A stretch of 64,000 nucleotides of DNA, taken from contig NZ_CP179213.1 in NCBI RefSeq assembly GCF_051201685.1, positions 2,294,001-2,358,000 of the forward strand, written 5' to 3'. A program made the translations under genes and the position numbers. Below the pieces are notes generated by a model that worked only from the letters and a program-made list of their open reading frames with translations, did not search any database and had not been told where the DNA came from. The stretch is from Luminiphilus sp051201685 (GTDB taxonomy: Bacteria; Pseudomonadota; Gammaproteobacteria; Pseudomonadales; Halieaceae). Shown here one piece after another: positions 57,017 to 64,000 of this stretch (the stretch's first letter is position 1; each line of letters opens with the position of its first letter).

Positions 57017-57532
57017 ATGTCCGACACCACCCAGATCACCAACCTGACTTTCGACGAAATCAACGTAGGGGATACCGCTGATTACAGCCGCCTTGTGACA
57101 ACCCGCGAAGTTGAGCTTTTCGCTGCCGTTTCAGGCGATCACAACCCGGTTCACCTCGATCCAGAGTATGCCGCCACCACCCAGTTTGGCGAATGCATTG
57201 CCCATGGCATGCTTACAGGTGCCTTTATATCAGCGGCTATCGCCATGGAGCTACCCGGTCCAGGCACTATTTACCTTGGACAAACGCTGCAATTTCGGGC
57301 CCCCGTCACGCTAGGAGACACTCTTACAGTTGCCTTGGAGGTCACCGACAAGCACGCCAGCAGACCGTGGGTAACCATAGCAACTATCGTTAGAAATCAG
57401 GACAATAAAGAAGTCGCAAAGGGCGAAGCAACCGTCATGGCACCCGGCAAAAAAGAGACCGTCACCATAGTGCCCCCGTCCGCGATTCAGTTGGTCGATG
57501 ATGTCGATGCTGAATCTGCAGATAAAAACTGA
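57017..57532 (+). CDS. MaoC-family (R)-specific enoyl-CoA hydratase
   Basis: Hotdog-fold hydratase of 171 aa. FAAVSGDHNPVHLDPEYA carries the active-site D41 and H46; FGECIAHGMLTGAFIS and GTIYLGQTLQFRAPV are typical of PhaJ-like enzymes, which hydrate trans-2-enoyl-CoA to (R)-3-hydroxyacyl-CoA. A C-terminal extension (DDVDAESADKN) is extra. It is divergent from fadD and its end overlaps the next, converging gene by 46 bp. Confidence 0.92.
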   Translation: MSDTTQITNLTFDEINVGDTADYSRLVTTREVELFAAVSGDHNPVHLDPEYAATTQFGECIAHGMLTGAFISAAIAMELPGPGTIYLGQTLQFRAPVTLGDTLTVALEVTDKHASRPWVTIATIVRNQDNKEVAKGEATVMAPGKKETVTIVPPSAIQLVDDVDAESADKN

Positions 57533-58008
57533 GCGGGATCTACGTAGACCAAGCTGAACGTCACGATGGGGCGTTCAGGATCGGGGGCCAACCCCAACAT
57601 GATGGCATTGATCATGCCATCATGGTTCGTCCCCCCGACAGAACCAATAAGGTTTAATTCGCCGCCACCATCAAGCGCCGGCTCGTCTGTCTCTAAAGGC
57701 TTAAAGACTGGCAATGGTTTGCCTACTCTGAGGTCGTCTGATAAACGGGCAACCAAGGCGAGAACCCCGTCGCGCCACGCGGAGAAGTTCAAGCTGCCAT
57801 TGAAAGCCCTAGCGTCCATCGCCAAATCCATTCTGACGGTGCCACCGTCTTCCATTTTAAGATGGGTAAGCGTCACTTTTCGGCTTCCTTCCAACTCTCT
57901 GAAAATACGCTTTGCAGTGGTGCGGTCGGCCTCCAGAATGCCGTCATTCAAGAGATTGGCAGCAATGGTGGCAAGTTGATTGGCTTCGAGTACCTTATCT
58001 TTCTTCAT
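57487..58008 (-). CDS. Conserved-looking hypothetical protein
   Basis: Protein of 173 aa that I do not recognise. It begins MKKDKVLEANQLATIAANLLNDG and has a hydrophilic, mixed alpha/beta composition with no signal peptide or membrane segment; GGELNLIGSVGGTNHDG and FSLVYVDPAQFLSADS occur near the end. Its 3' end overlaps the converging MaoC gene by 46 bp. It is convincing as a gene by its good start, its length and the absence of a competing frame over most of its span. It is divergent from mnmC. Confidence 0.75.
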   Translation of the reverse strand: MKKDKVLEANQLATIAANLLNDGILEADRTTAKRIFRELEGSRKVTLTHLKMEDGGTVRMDLAMDARAFNGSLNFSAWRDGVLALVARLSDDLRVGKPLPVFKPLETDEPALDGGGELNLIGSVGGTNHDGMINAIMLGLAPDPERPIVTFSLVYVDPAQFLSADSASTSSTN

Positions 58009-58118
58009 GATTATGACGTCTGCGAAAAACCGCTATTGTACGCGTTGTCGCCTCATCGGCTAGAGGCACAATATGAATAGTTACAAATACACCGTTTTAT
58101 GGAAATTCAGGATCATCT

Positions 58119-60116
58119 TTGATCAAACGTGACAACAATCTGTGGCAACCAACACCTGCCCCCGATATCGAATGGCGGGATGGAATTCCTGTGTCTCGTG
58201 AATTCGACGATGTTTACTACTCTACTGACAACGGTATCGCAGAGAGTCGCTACGTTTTTTTGGACGGAGGCCAGTTTTTTGCTCATGCCAAAAACAACCG
58301 GCTTGCGATTGCTGAAACCGGCTTTGGTACAGGGCTTAATTGCCTGCTCGCCATAGACAACTGGCTCAAGCACGGTGATCAGCGAGCATCGGACGCTGCG
58401 CTGCACTACGTCGGCTTTGAAGCTCGGCCTCTAGATAAAGCACAGCTTCAGCGCGCCTGGGAAAAGTGGCCCTCTCTCGCCCACCTAGCGGCGCGTCTTA
58501 TTCAAGACTGGCCACAAGCCACGCCAGGCTGTCATCGATTGTCTTGGACCGACTTGAACGTAACGCTAGACCTCTGGTGGGAAGATGCTCAGCAGGCATT
58601 GACTGATCTTGCGTCCCGAAGACGTCGGTACTTTAACTTATGGTTTTTGGACGGCTTTACCCCGGCAAGAAACGAGAGCGCTTGGTCGGAGCCGATATTC
58701 ACTGCCATGTCTGCGCTCAGTCAGGAAGGCGCGACTTTCGCCACATTTACCGCTGCTGGCGAGGTCCGTCGAGGGTTAAGCGCCGCGGGCTTTAAGGTAC
58801 ACAAACGCCCGGGCTTCGGTGTCAAACGAGAGGCCCTTTGGGGCCAGCTTGGTGCCTTAATAAAACCCTCGAGTAAGTCCGCGGTAACACCTTGGGATTT
58901 AACCCCAAAAAGTTCACCGCCAAAAACAGCTGTGATCATTGGCGCAGGTTTAGCGGGCAGTTTTGCTGCCCGAGCGCTAGCTGAAAGGGGGGTCTGTGTC
59001 ACAGTGCTTGAGGCCAATGCCGTTGCCAGTGGCGGCTCAAGTAACCTGCAAGGAATTACTTATACACGCCCCTCGAGGCGCCATGGAGTTTTGGCAGATT
59101 TTGCCCTCGCGAGCTACCAAATTTCGACACGGCTCTACCACCAGCTGCTAGGTAGGACCTTAGAGGTGGGTGTCGATGGGCACAACTGCGGCTATCTGCA
59201 GGTGACCGATGATTCTGAGACTCTCGAGTATTTAAAGCAGTTCGAGCAGCGCGATCTCCCCTTTCGTGTTTTCACTGCCGAAGCGGCGTCAGCACAACTG
59301 GGCGCGACACTCACGCAAGCGGCTCTCTTTTTTCCCGATGCCAGCTGGTTACACCCCGCCGCCGTGTGTCGCGAGCGCTTGTCTCATCCCAAAATTAAGC
59401 TGCTGGAATTTTGCGGCGATTGCAGCTCATCTCAAACCTCCACCGGCTGGCAGATCCATGACAGCAAGGGTAATCGATACACCAGCGATATCGTTGTATT
59501 GGCCACCGCAAACCGGCTCGCGGCACTGCCAGATACCGACTGGATACCCCTGCAAACTATTCGGGGGCAAACCACCCACGTTGCTGCCACGGAGCCGTCT
59601 GGAAACCTACGTACAGCGTTTTGCCACGAGGGCTACCTCCCGCCGCCACGGCAGGGCATCCACTGCTTGGGTGCCACCTACGGGCCGCAGGATAGCGCCC
59701 TAGATGAACGCCATGAAGATCACGTAGAAAATCTAAAAAAACTCGCTAACGCACTGCCATCTTTGGATTTCCCAACCGGCGCCAGTCACTTGTCGGGGCA
59801 TGTCGCACTACGCTGCACAACCACAGATTATTTGCCCGTTGTGGGTCCAGTGCCTGACAAGGCGGCATTTAATGCCTGCTATGCCAGCCTAAAAACAAAA
59901 AAAACTCGACTCATTGATCAAGACTGTCCCGTAATACCCGGTCTGTTTGTGCTGGCAGGACTCGGATCAAGAGGACTCACTGCCGGCCCACTCGCCGCAG
60001 AGGTTTTAGCGAGTGATATCATGGGCCAACCCAGCCCTGTCCCCCGCTATTTGCAGCAAGCATTGTCACCCGCGCGCTTCCTAAAGCGTGGCATCATTCG
60101 AGGTCAACCGCTATGA
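58119..60116 (+). CDS. mnmC: Bifunctional tRNA wobble-uridine modification enzyme MnmC
   Basis: Bifunctional enzyme of 665 aa completing 5-methylaminomethyl-2-thiouridine at the wobble position of some tRNAs. The N-terminal methyltransferase has ETGFGTGLN (66-74); the C-terminal FAD-dependent oxidoreductase starts near 268 (AVIIGAGLAGSFAARAL) and carries LGSRGLTAGPLAAE near its end. Start is TTG at 58119 with AGGA six bases upstream; the neighbouring ATG at 58099 is in another frame. Its stop overlaps the cyclotransferase start (ATGA, 60113-60116). Confidence 0.95.
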   Translation: MIKRDNNLWQPTPAPDIEWRDGIPVSREFDDVYYSTDNGIAESRYVFLDGGQFFAHAKNNRLAIAETGFGTGLNCLLAIDNWLKHGDQRASDAALHYVGFEARPLDKAQLQRAWEKWPSLAHLAARLIQDWPQATPGCHRLSWTDLNVTLDLWWEDAQQALTDLASRRRRYFNLWFLDGFTPARNESAWSEPIFTAMSALSQEGATFATFTAAGEVRRGLSAAGFKVHKRPGFGVKREALWGQLGALIKPSSKSAVTPWDLTPKSSPPKTAVIIGAGLAGSFAARALAERGVCVTVLEANAVASGGSSNLQGITYTRPSRRHGVLADFALASYQISTRLYHQLLGRTLEVGVDGHNCGYLQVTDDSETLEYLKQFEQRDLPFRVFTAEAASAQLGATLTQAALFFPDASWLHPAAVCRERLSHPKIKLLEFCGDCSSSQTSTGWQIHDSKGNRYTSDIVVLATANRLAALPDTDWIPLQTIRGQTTHVAATEPSGNLRTAFCHEGYLPPPRQGIHCLGATYGPQDSALDERHEDHVENLKKLANALPSLDFPTGASHLSGHVALRCTTTDYLPVVGPVPDKAAFNACYASLKTKKTRLIDQDCPVIPGLFVLAGLGSRGLTAGPLAAEVLASDIMGQPSPVPRYLQQALSPARFLKRGIIRGQPL

Positions 60117-60910
60117 ATGTGATGCGCTGTTACTCGGTCGCCATTGGCATAGCCGCATTAGGATTGGTCGCAGTAGGCCAAGCTGCAGCGGCTGGTACCG
60201 CTGATGTTCAGGTAAAAAAACAGCGTGCTGTCGCTGTGGAATTTCGCCCCATGGAACGTCGAAACTTCACTCAGGGACTTTACATATTTGACTCAGAACT
60301 CTATGTCAGCTCAGGCCACTACGGCCAGTCTGCGGTGCGAGTTTACTCTTGGCCCAGTATGGATTTGATCCGGGAGGCAGCACTGCCAAAGGAGGTCTTC
60401 GCTGAGGGATTAACGCTACTTGCTAATCGACTGTGGGTTCTGACATGGCGTGAAGGTCAGTTGCTAATTATAAACCCTGCCACCTTAGAAATTCTGACAA
60501 CGGGAAAAATCAGCGGCGAAGGCTGGGGCATTACTCACAACGGGTCGACGCTGTGGCTGTCCAATGGATCTTCGAGGCTCCATAGCATCGACCTGGGCAA
60601 CGGAGGTAAGACAGCAGCATTGGACGTCACCTTGCAGGGCAAACCTCTGGGAAAACTCAACGAACTCGAGTGGATCAACGGCAAAATTTGGGCCAACGTC
60701 TGGCTGACTGACACTATCGTGGTTATCGATCCTGAAACCGGGGCTGTCACCAGCGAAATCACCGCCCAGGGGTTGTTAGCCCCAGAAGAGCGAGAGGCCA
60801 ATACCGATGTTCTCAACGGCATAGCTCAGGACGCTGAAACCGGTGCTATTTGGATCACGGGAAAACGCTGGCCTAAAATATTTCGTATCGAACTTGTAGA
60901 CGCGAACTAG
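60113..60910 (+). CDS. Glutaminyl-peptide cyclotransferase, plant-type, exported
   Basis: Protein of 265 aa with a signal peptide (AIGIAALGLVAVGQAAAA). A five-bladed propeller fold is expected: RRNFTQGLYIFDSELYVSSGHYGQSAVRVY, AEGLTLLANRLWVLTWREG, WGITHNGSTLWLSNGSSRLHSID, LNELEWINGKIWANVWLTDTIVVID. These match the plant-type glutaminyl cyclase family, which converts N-terminal Gln to pyroglutamate. It acts in the periplasm. It is translationally coupled to mnmC, with no obvious functional link. Confidence 0.9.
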   Translation: MNVMRCYSVAIGIAALGLVAVGQAAAAGTADVQVKKQRAVAVEFRPMERRNFTQGLYIFDSELYVSSGHYGQSAVRVYSWPSMDLIREAALPKEVFAEGLTLLANRLWVLTWREGQLLIINPATLEILTTGKISGEGWGITHNGSTLWLSNGSSRLHSIDLGNGGKTAALDVTLQGKPLGKLNELEWINGKIWANVWLTDTIVVIDPETGAVTSEITAQGLLAPEEREANTDVLNGIAQDAETGAIWITGKRWPKIFRIELVDAN

Positions 60911-60980
60911 CGCGCTTCGCGTTACAATAGCCCCAGATGCACTAGTGCATCCCGCCATTTTCCTAGACATCGGATTTTTC

Positions 60981-63932
60981 ATGGAATCATTAGCTCAAAG
61001 CACAGACCCCGTTACCTTCCAAAAGCAGCGTAGCGCCACTATTCCTGCGCTGAATGTTACGGTTGAAGAGTTCATCCACCCCGCTACCGGCGCCCAACAT
61101 TTACATCTGCAGTGCGATAACCCTGAAAATGTCTTCATGGTCGCCTTGCGGACGGTCCCCGAGGACTCTACGGGAGTCGCACATATTCTTGAGCATACGG
61201 TGCTCTGCGGCAGCGAAAACTACCCTGTGCGTGACCCATTTTTCATGATGCTACGACGCTCTCTCAATACGTTTATGAATGCGTTTACGAGCTCTGATTG
61301 GACCGCCTACCCTTTCGCCACACAAAACCGGAAAGACTTTAGCAATCTATTGTCGGTTTACCTCGACGCGGTGTTTTTCTCCAGACTTGACCCCCTAGAC
61401 TTTGCCCAAGAGGGCCATCGTGTTGAGTTCGAAAATCCCGAGGACGATAAAGGGAACCTCGTTTTCAAAGGCGTCGTATTCAATGAGATGAAGGGCGCAA
61501 TGTCATCGGTGTCCGCTGTATTGTGGGATCGACTGTGCTTCGAACTCTTCCCCACCAATACCTACCATCACAACAGTGGCGGGGATCCGGCAAACATTCC
61601 TGATCTCAGCTACCAACAGCTCAGAGACTTTTACGCCCGCCACTATCACCCCAGTAACGCAGTTTTTCTTACCTTCGGTGATATACCAGCCAGTGATCAT
61701 CAAGCCGTTTTTGAAACGGCAGTGCTGAACCGCTTTGAAGCGTCTGAAACGGCTATCACGGTCGATCTTGAAAGTGCTTTCCCAGCACCTATTCGTGCGA
61801 CGCACCCCTATGCCGTTGAAGATGACAACGAGTCGGGGCGAAAGACACATCATGTTATCGGCTGGAAGCTAGGTGAGAGCTCTGACCTTCTCGCCATGCT
61901 CGAAGCACAAGTACTCGCCGCCGTGCTTATGGAAAACAGTGCTTCACCGCTGATGCACTTTTTAGAGACCACGCCACTGGGGACAGCACCATCACCACTG
62001 TGTGGTGTGGAAGAATCCATGCGGGAAATGGTTTTTTGCTGTGGAATTGAGGGCAGCGATATTGATCAACTCGAAGAATTCGAAAGCGCGGTTCTTGAGG
62101 TCATTCAGGATATTTCAGAAAAGGGCATTCCGTCGGAACGCCTCGAAGCCATACTCCACCAAATCGAATTATCTCAGCGTGAATTGACCGGTGACGGGAT
62201 GCCCTATGGACTCAACCTGATGCTACGGGCACTTGGGGCTGCAGTTCATGGAGGAGACTCACTCGCCGCACTGGACCTTGACCCCATACTCGCAACTATC
62301 CGAGAGCGCAGCCTGAGTCATGACTACGTGCCCGGGTTAATTAACCGCCTGCTATTAAACAACCCACACCGGGTGACTTTAACTCTCGCACCCGACAGTG
62401 ATTTGACCGCAGGGCGAGACGACGCAGAGCAAGACCGGCTGAAGTCGATCGCTGCATCCCTTGATGACGCAGGACGGTCTAAAATTCTGAATCTTGCCGA
62501 GAAGCTAAAAGCACGTCAGGCCATCGAAGATGACCCGGATATTTTGCCTAAGGTGACGCTTCATGACATTCCAGATGGCGTTTCAGAGCCTAAACCCAGT
62601 GTCAAAAACAAGGGCGGAGTGGATGTTTGGAACTACACGACCGGGACTAATGGGTTGGTCTATCAGCAGTGGGTGAAACCCCTTCCCGCATTGTCGGAAC
62701 AAGCGATGGCAAATTTACCCCTAGCAACCGGACTTATCGGAGAGCTTGGGGCCGGAGCTGCTGATTATCTGACCATACAGGAGCGCCAGTCAGCCACTGT
62801 CGGATCACTTAATGTTGCCACCATGACGCGGAGTGCCAGAGGCGATTTACAAGATTGCAGTGGCTGGCTACTGATCTCATCCAAAGCGCTCGCTAACCGC
62901 TCCGAGCAACAAGTCGCTCTAATGCAAGACACATTCTCGAGCACACGGTTTGACGAAGGGCCCCGCATCCGAGAGCTCGTCAACCAGAGCCGAGCACGGC
63001 GTGATCAATCAATCACCGGAAGTGGCCACAGTTTAGCCATGACAGCAGCAAGCGCAGGCATGAGCCCACTGGCTCTGCGCGCCCACGAGCAGGGCGGATT
63101 AGAAGGCATTAGGAGCTTGAGAAAGCTTGACGATCGCCTTGCCAATGACAGCGAACTCCAAAACTTCATGGCGGAACTGTCAGAGGTACACCGCAAAATT
63201 GTTGACGCGCAAGGATTGCAAATAGCCGTTATTGCTGACGCACAGAACATGGAAGCCGCCGAGGGCTTTGCGCTGGGCGCCGTAGGACCGGAAATAAAGA
63301 ACACAGACGGGCAGCTTTGGCAGCCTCAACCCATCAGAGAGCACCGTCGTGAGGCTTGGGTCACTAATACCCAGGTGAACTTCTGTGCCAAAGCGTATCA
63401 GACAGTGCCCGCTAGTCATGCAGATGCGCCGGCTCTAACCGTACTGTCTGCCGTACTGCGTAATGGGTACTTGCACCGTGCAATTCGAGAGCAAGGTGGC
63501 GCCTATGGCGGTGGCGCGAGTCACGACGGTAATGTTGGCGCCTTTCGGTTTTTTTCCTACCGAGACCCTCGCTTGGGCGAAACTCTCGCCGATTTTGATG
63601 GCGCAATCGACTGGTTTTTAACAAGCAATCACGAATCCGAGACCCTAGAAGAAGCTATTCTTGGTGTTATCGGCAGCCTAGATAAACCCGGATCACCTGC
63701 GGGCGAGGCGCGCAAACACTTTCATGAATCCTTATTTGCACGAACGGCTGATCATCGCGCTGCTTTTAGACGAGGTATTATTGCGACCACGCTTGATGAC
63801 CTGCGACGGGTTACCGAAACGTACTTACTTCATGCACAAGCCAGTACAGCGATTATCACTAACAGCCAAACCGCTACTCGCGAAGCTTCGCTACTCGCAG
63901 AACTTGGTCTCGAACAAAAAGACTTAAGCTGA
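60981..63932 (+). CDS. M16C-family metalloprotease (PreP-like)
   Basis: Zinc protease of 983 aa. The inverted motif HILEH (H68, E71, H72) in the N-terminal domain, GVVFNEMKGAMSS with the third ligand glutamate, and DPFFMMLRRSLNTFMNAFTSSDWTAYPFA are diagnostic of presequence-protease-like M16C enzymes. The ATG at 60981 is chosen; a GTG at 60945 is possible but adds only 12 residues. No signal peptide is present, so a cytosolic role degrading peptides is likely. It follows the cyclotransferase by 70 bp. Confidence 0.94.
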   Translation: MESLAQSTDPVTFQKQRSATIPALNVTVEEFIHPATGAQHLHLQCDNPENVFMVALRTVPEDSTGVAHILEHTVLCGSENYPVRDPFFMMLRRSLNTFMNAFTSSDWTAYPFATQNRKDFSNLLSVYLDAVFFSRLDPLDFAQEGHRVEFENPEDDKGNLVFKGVVFNEMKGAMSSVSAVLWDRLCFELFPTNTYHHNSGGDPANIPDLSYQQLRDFYARHYHPSNAVFLTFGDIPASDHQAVFETAVLNRFEASETAITVDLESAFPAPIRATHPYAVEDDNESGRKTHHVIGWKLGESSDLLAMLEAQVLAAVLMENSASPLMHFLETTPLGTAPSPLCGVEESMREMVFCCGIEGSDIDQLEEFESAVLEVIQDISEKGIPSERLEAILHQIELSQRELTGDGMPYGLNLMLRALGAAVHGGDSLAALDLDPILATIRERSLSHDYVPGLINRLLLNNPHRVTLTLAPDSDLTAGRDDAEQDRLKSIAASLDDAGRSKILNLAEKLKARQAIEDDPDILPKVTLHDIPDGVSEPKPSVKNKGGVDVWNYTTGTNGLVYQQWVKPLPALSEQAMANLPLATGLIGELGAGAADYLTIQERQSATVGSLNVATMTRSARGDLQDCSGWLLISSKALANRSEQQVALMQDTFSSTRFDEGPRIRELVNQSRARRDQSITGSGHSLAMTAASAGMSPLALRAHEQGGLEGIRSLRKLDDRLANDSELQNFMAELSEVHRKIVDAQGLQIAVIADAQNMEAAEGFALGAVGPEIKNTDGQLWQPQPIREHRREAWVTNTQVNFCAKAYQTVPASHADAPALTVLSAVLRNGYLHRAIREQGGAYGGGASHDGNVGAFRFFSYRDPRLGETLADFDGAIDWFLTSNHESETLEEAILGVIGSLDKPGSPAGEARKHFHESLFARTADHRAAFRRGIIATTLDDLRRVTETYLLHAQASTAIITNSQTATREASLLAELGLEQKDLS

Positions 63933-63946
63933 GACTGGGCGTTACA

Positions 63947-63981
63947 GGTCACGGGGGGTGGCTATAGCATCCCCTGTGACC
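63947..63981. repeat. Imperfect hairpin after the M16C peptidase gene
   Basis: GGTCACGGGG pairs with CCCCTGTGACC with one bulged base and a 14-base loop. It could be the terminator stem, but no T-run follows on the plus strand. The window ends 19 bases later. Confidence 0.4.
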
Positions 63982-64000
63982 AATGCGATACCCCGCCCCG

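Overview
The window looks like chromosomal DNA of a free-living, aerobic, probably marine gammaproteobacterium. The evidence is roughly 50% GC, a TonB-dependent receptor, DUF3604 proteins, a Baeyer-Villiger-type monooxygenase, dienoyl-CoA isomerase, FadD and MaoC lipid enzymes, and housekeeping genes of gammaproteobacterial type (HrpA, MnmC, DusA, MlaA, GltX). The run dusA - tal - STAS - receiver/PP2C - mlaA resembles, from memory, the arrangement around vacJ in Pseudomonas. An affiliation near Cellvibrionales/Halieaceae is my guess. No phage, insertion sequence, CRISPR array or rRNA was seen.

Region 1-9.5 kb is an accessory catabolic-looking block. A TonB-dependent receptor (cut by the window start) is divergent from two exported DUF3604 paralogues, an FAD monooxygenase of BVMO type and an anchored metallo-beta-lactamase-fold hydrolase. 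From 9.9 to 15 kb come a GAF-GGDEF diguanylate cyclase, a PaaI-like thioesterase, and a marR-emrA-emrB efflux operon. From 15.2 to 18.2 kb galactose mutarotase is divergent from a single-chain fusion of acetate kinase with a PduL-type phosphotransacetylase.

From 18.5 to 21.4 kb lies a small regulator/oxygenase locus. It holds a frameshifted TetR gene, a stretch with decayed coding fragments, a phytanoyl-CoA dioxygenase-like gene and a second, intact TetR gene, with a perfect 26-bp operator-like palindrome in the last intergenic space. From 21.6 to 27.5 kb are a lipoprotein with a PDZ domain apparently placed inside an NTF2-like fold, a VF530-like protein coupled to a large membrane protein with an embedded spermidine-synthase-like domain and TPR tail, and two coupled membrane genes, one HTTM-like. 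From 27.6 to 35 kb are an S9 peptidase, an M19 dipeptidase with a crotonase, a GNAT protein, tRNA-Ala(GGC), a DUF4345 protein and gltX.

From 35.2 to 40.3 kb is a complete oligopeptide ABC importer operon (binding lipoprotein, two permeases, one double ATPase). Then follow an SDR, an orphan PAS histidine kinase, PhoD, an outer-membrane protein, dusA and tal, and a minus-strand run fadD-hrpA-mlaA-PP2C-STAS in which the last two form a partner-switching pair. The end carries a MaoC hydratase, a small conserved-looking hypothetical protein, mnmC, a glutaminyl cyclase and a PreP-type M16C peptidase.

The points I would look at first are the AckA-PduL fusion, the TetR/PhyH operator next to the frameshifted TetR, the TonB/DUF3604/BVMO cluster, and the VF530/spermidine-synthase-like/HTTM membrane genes.
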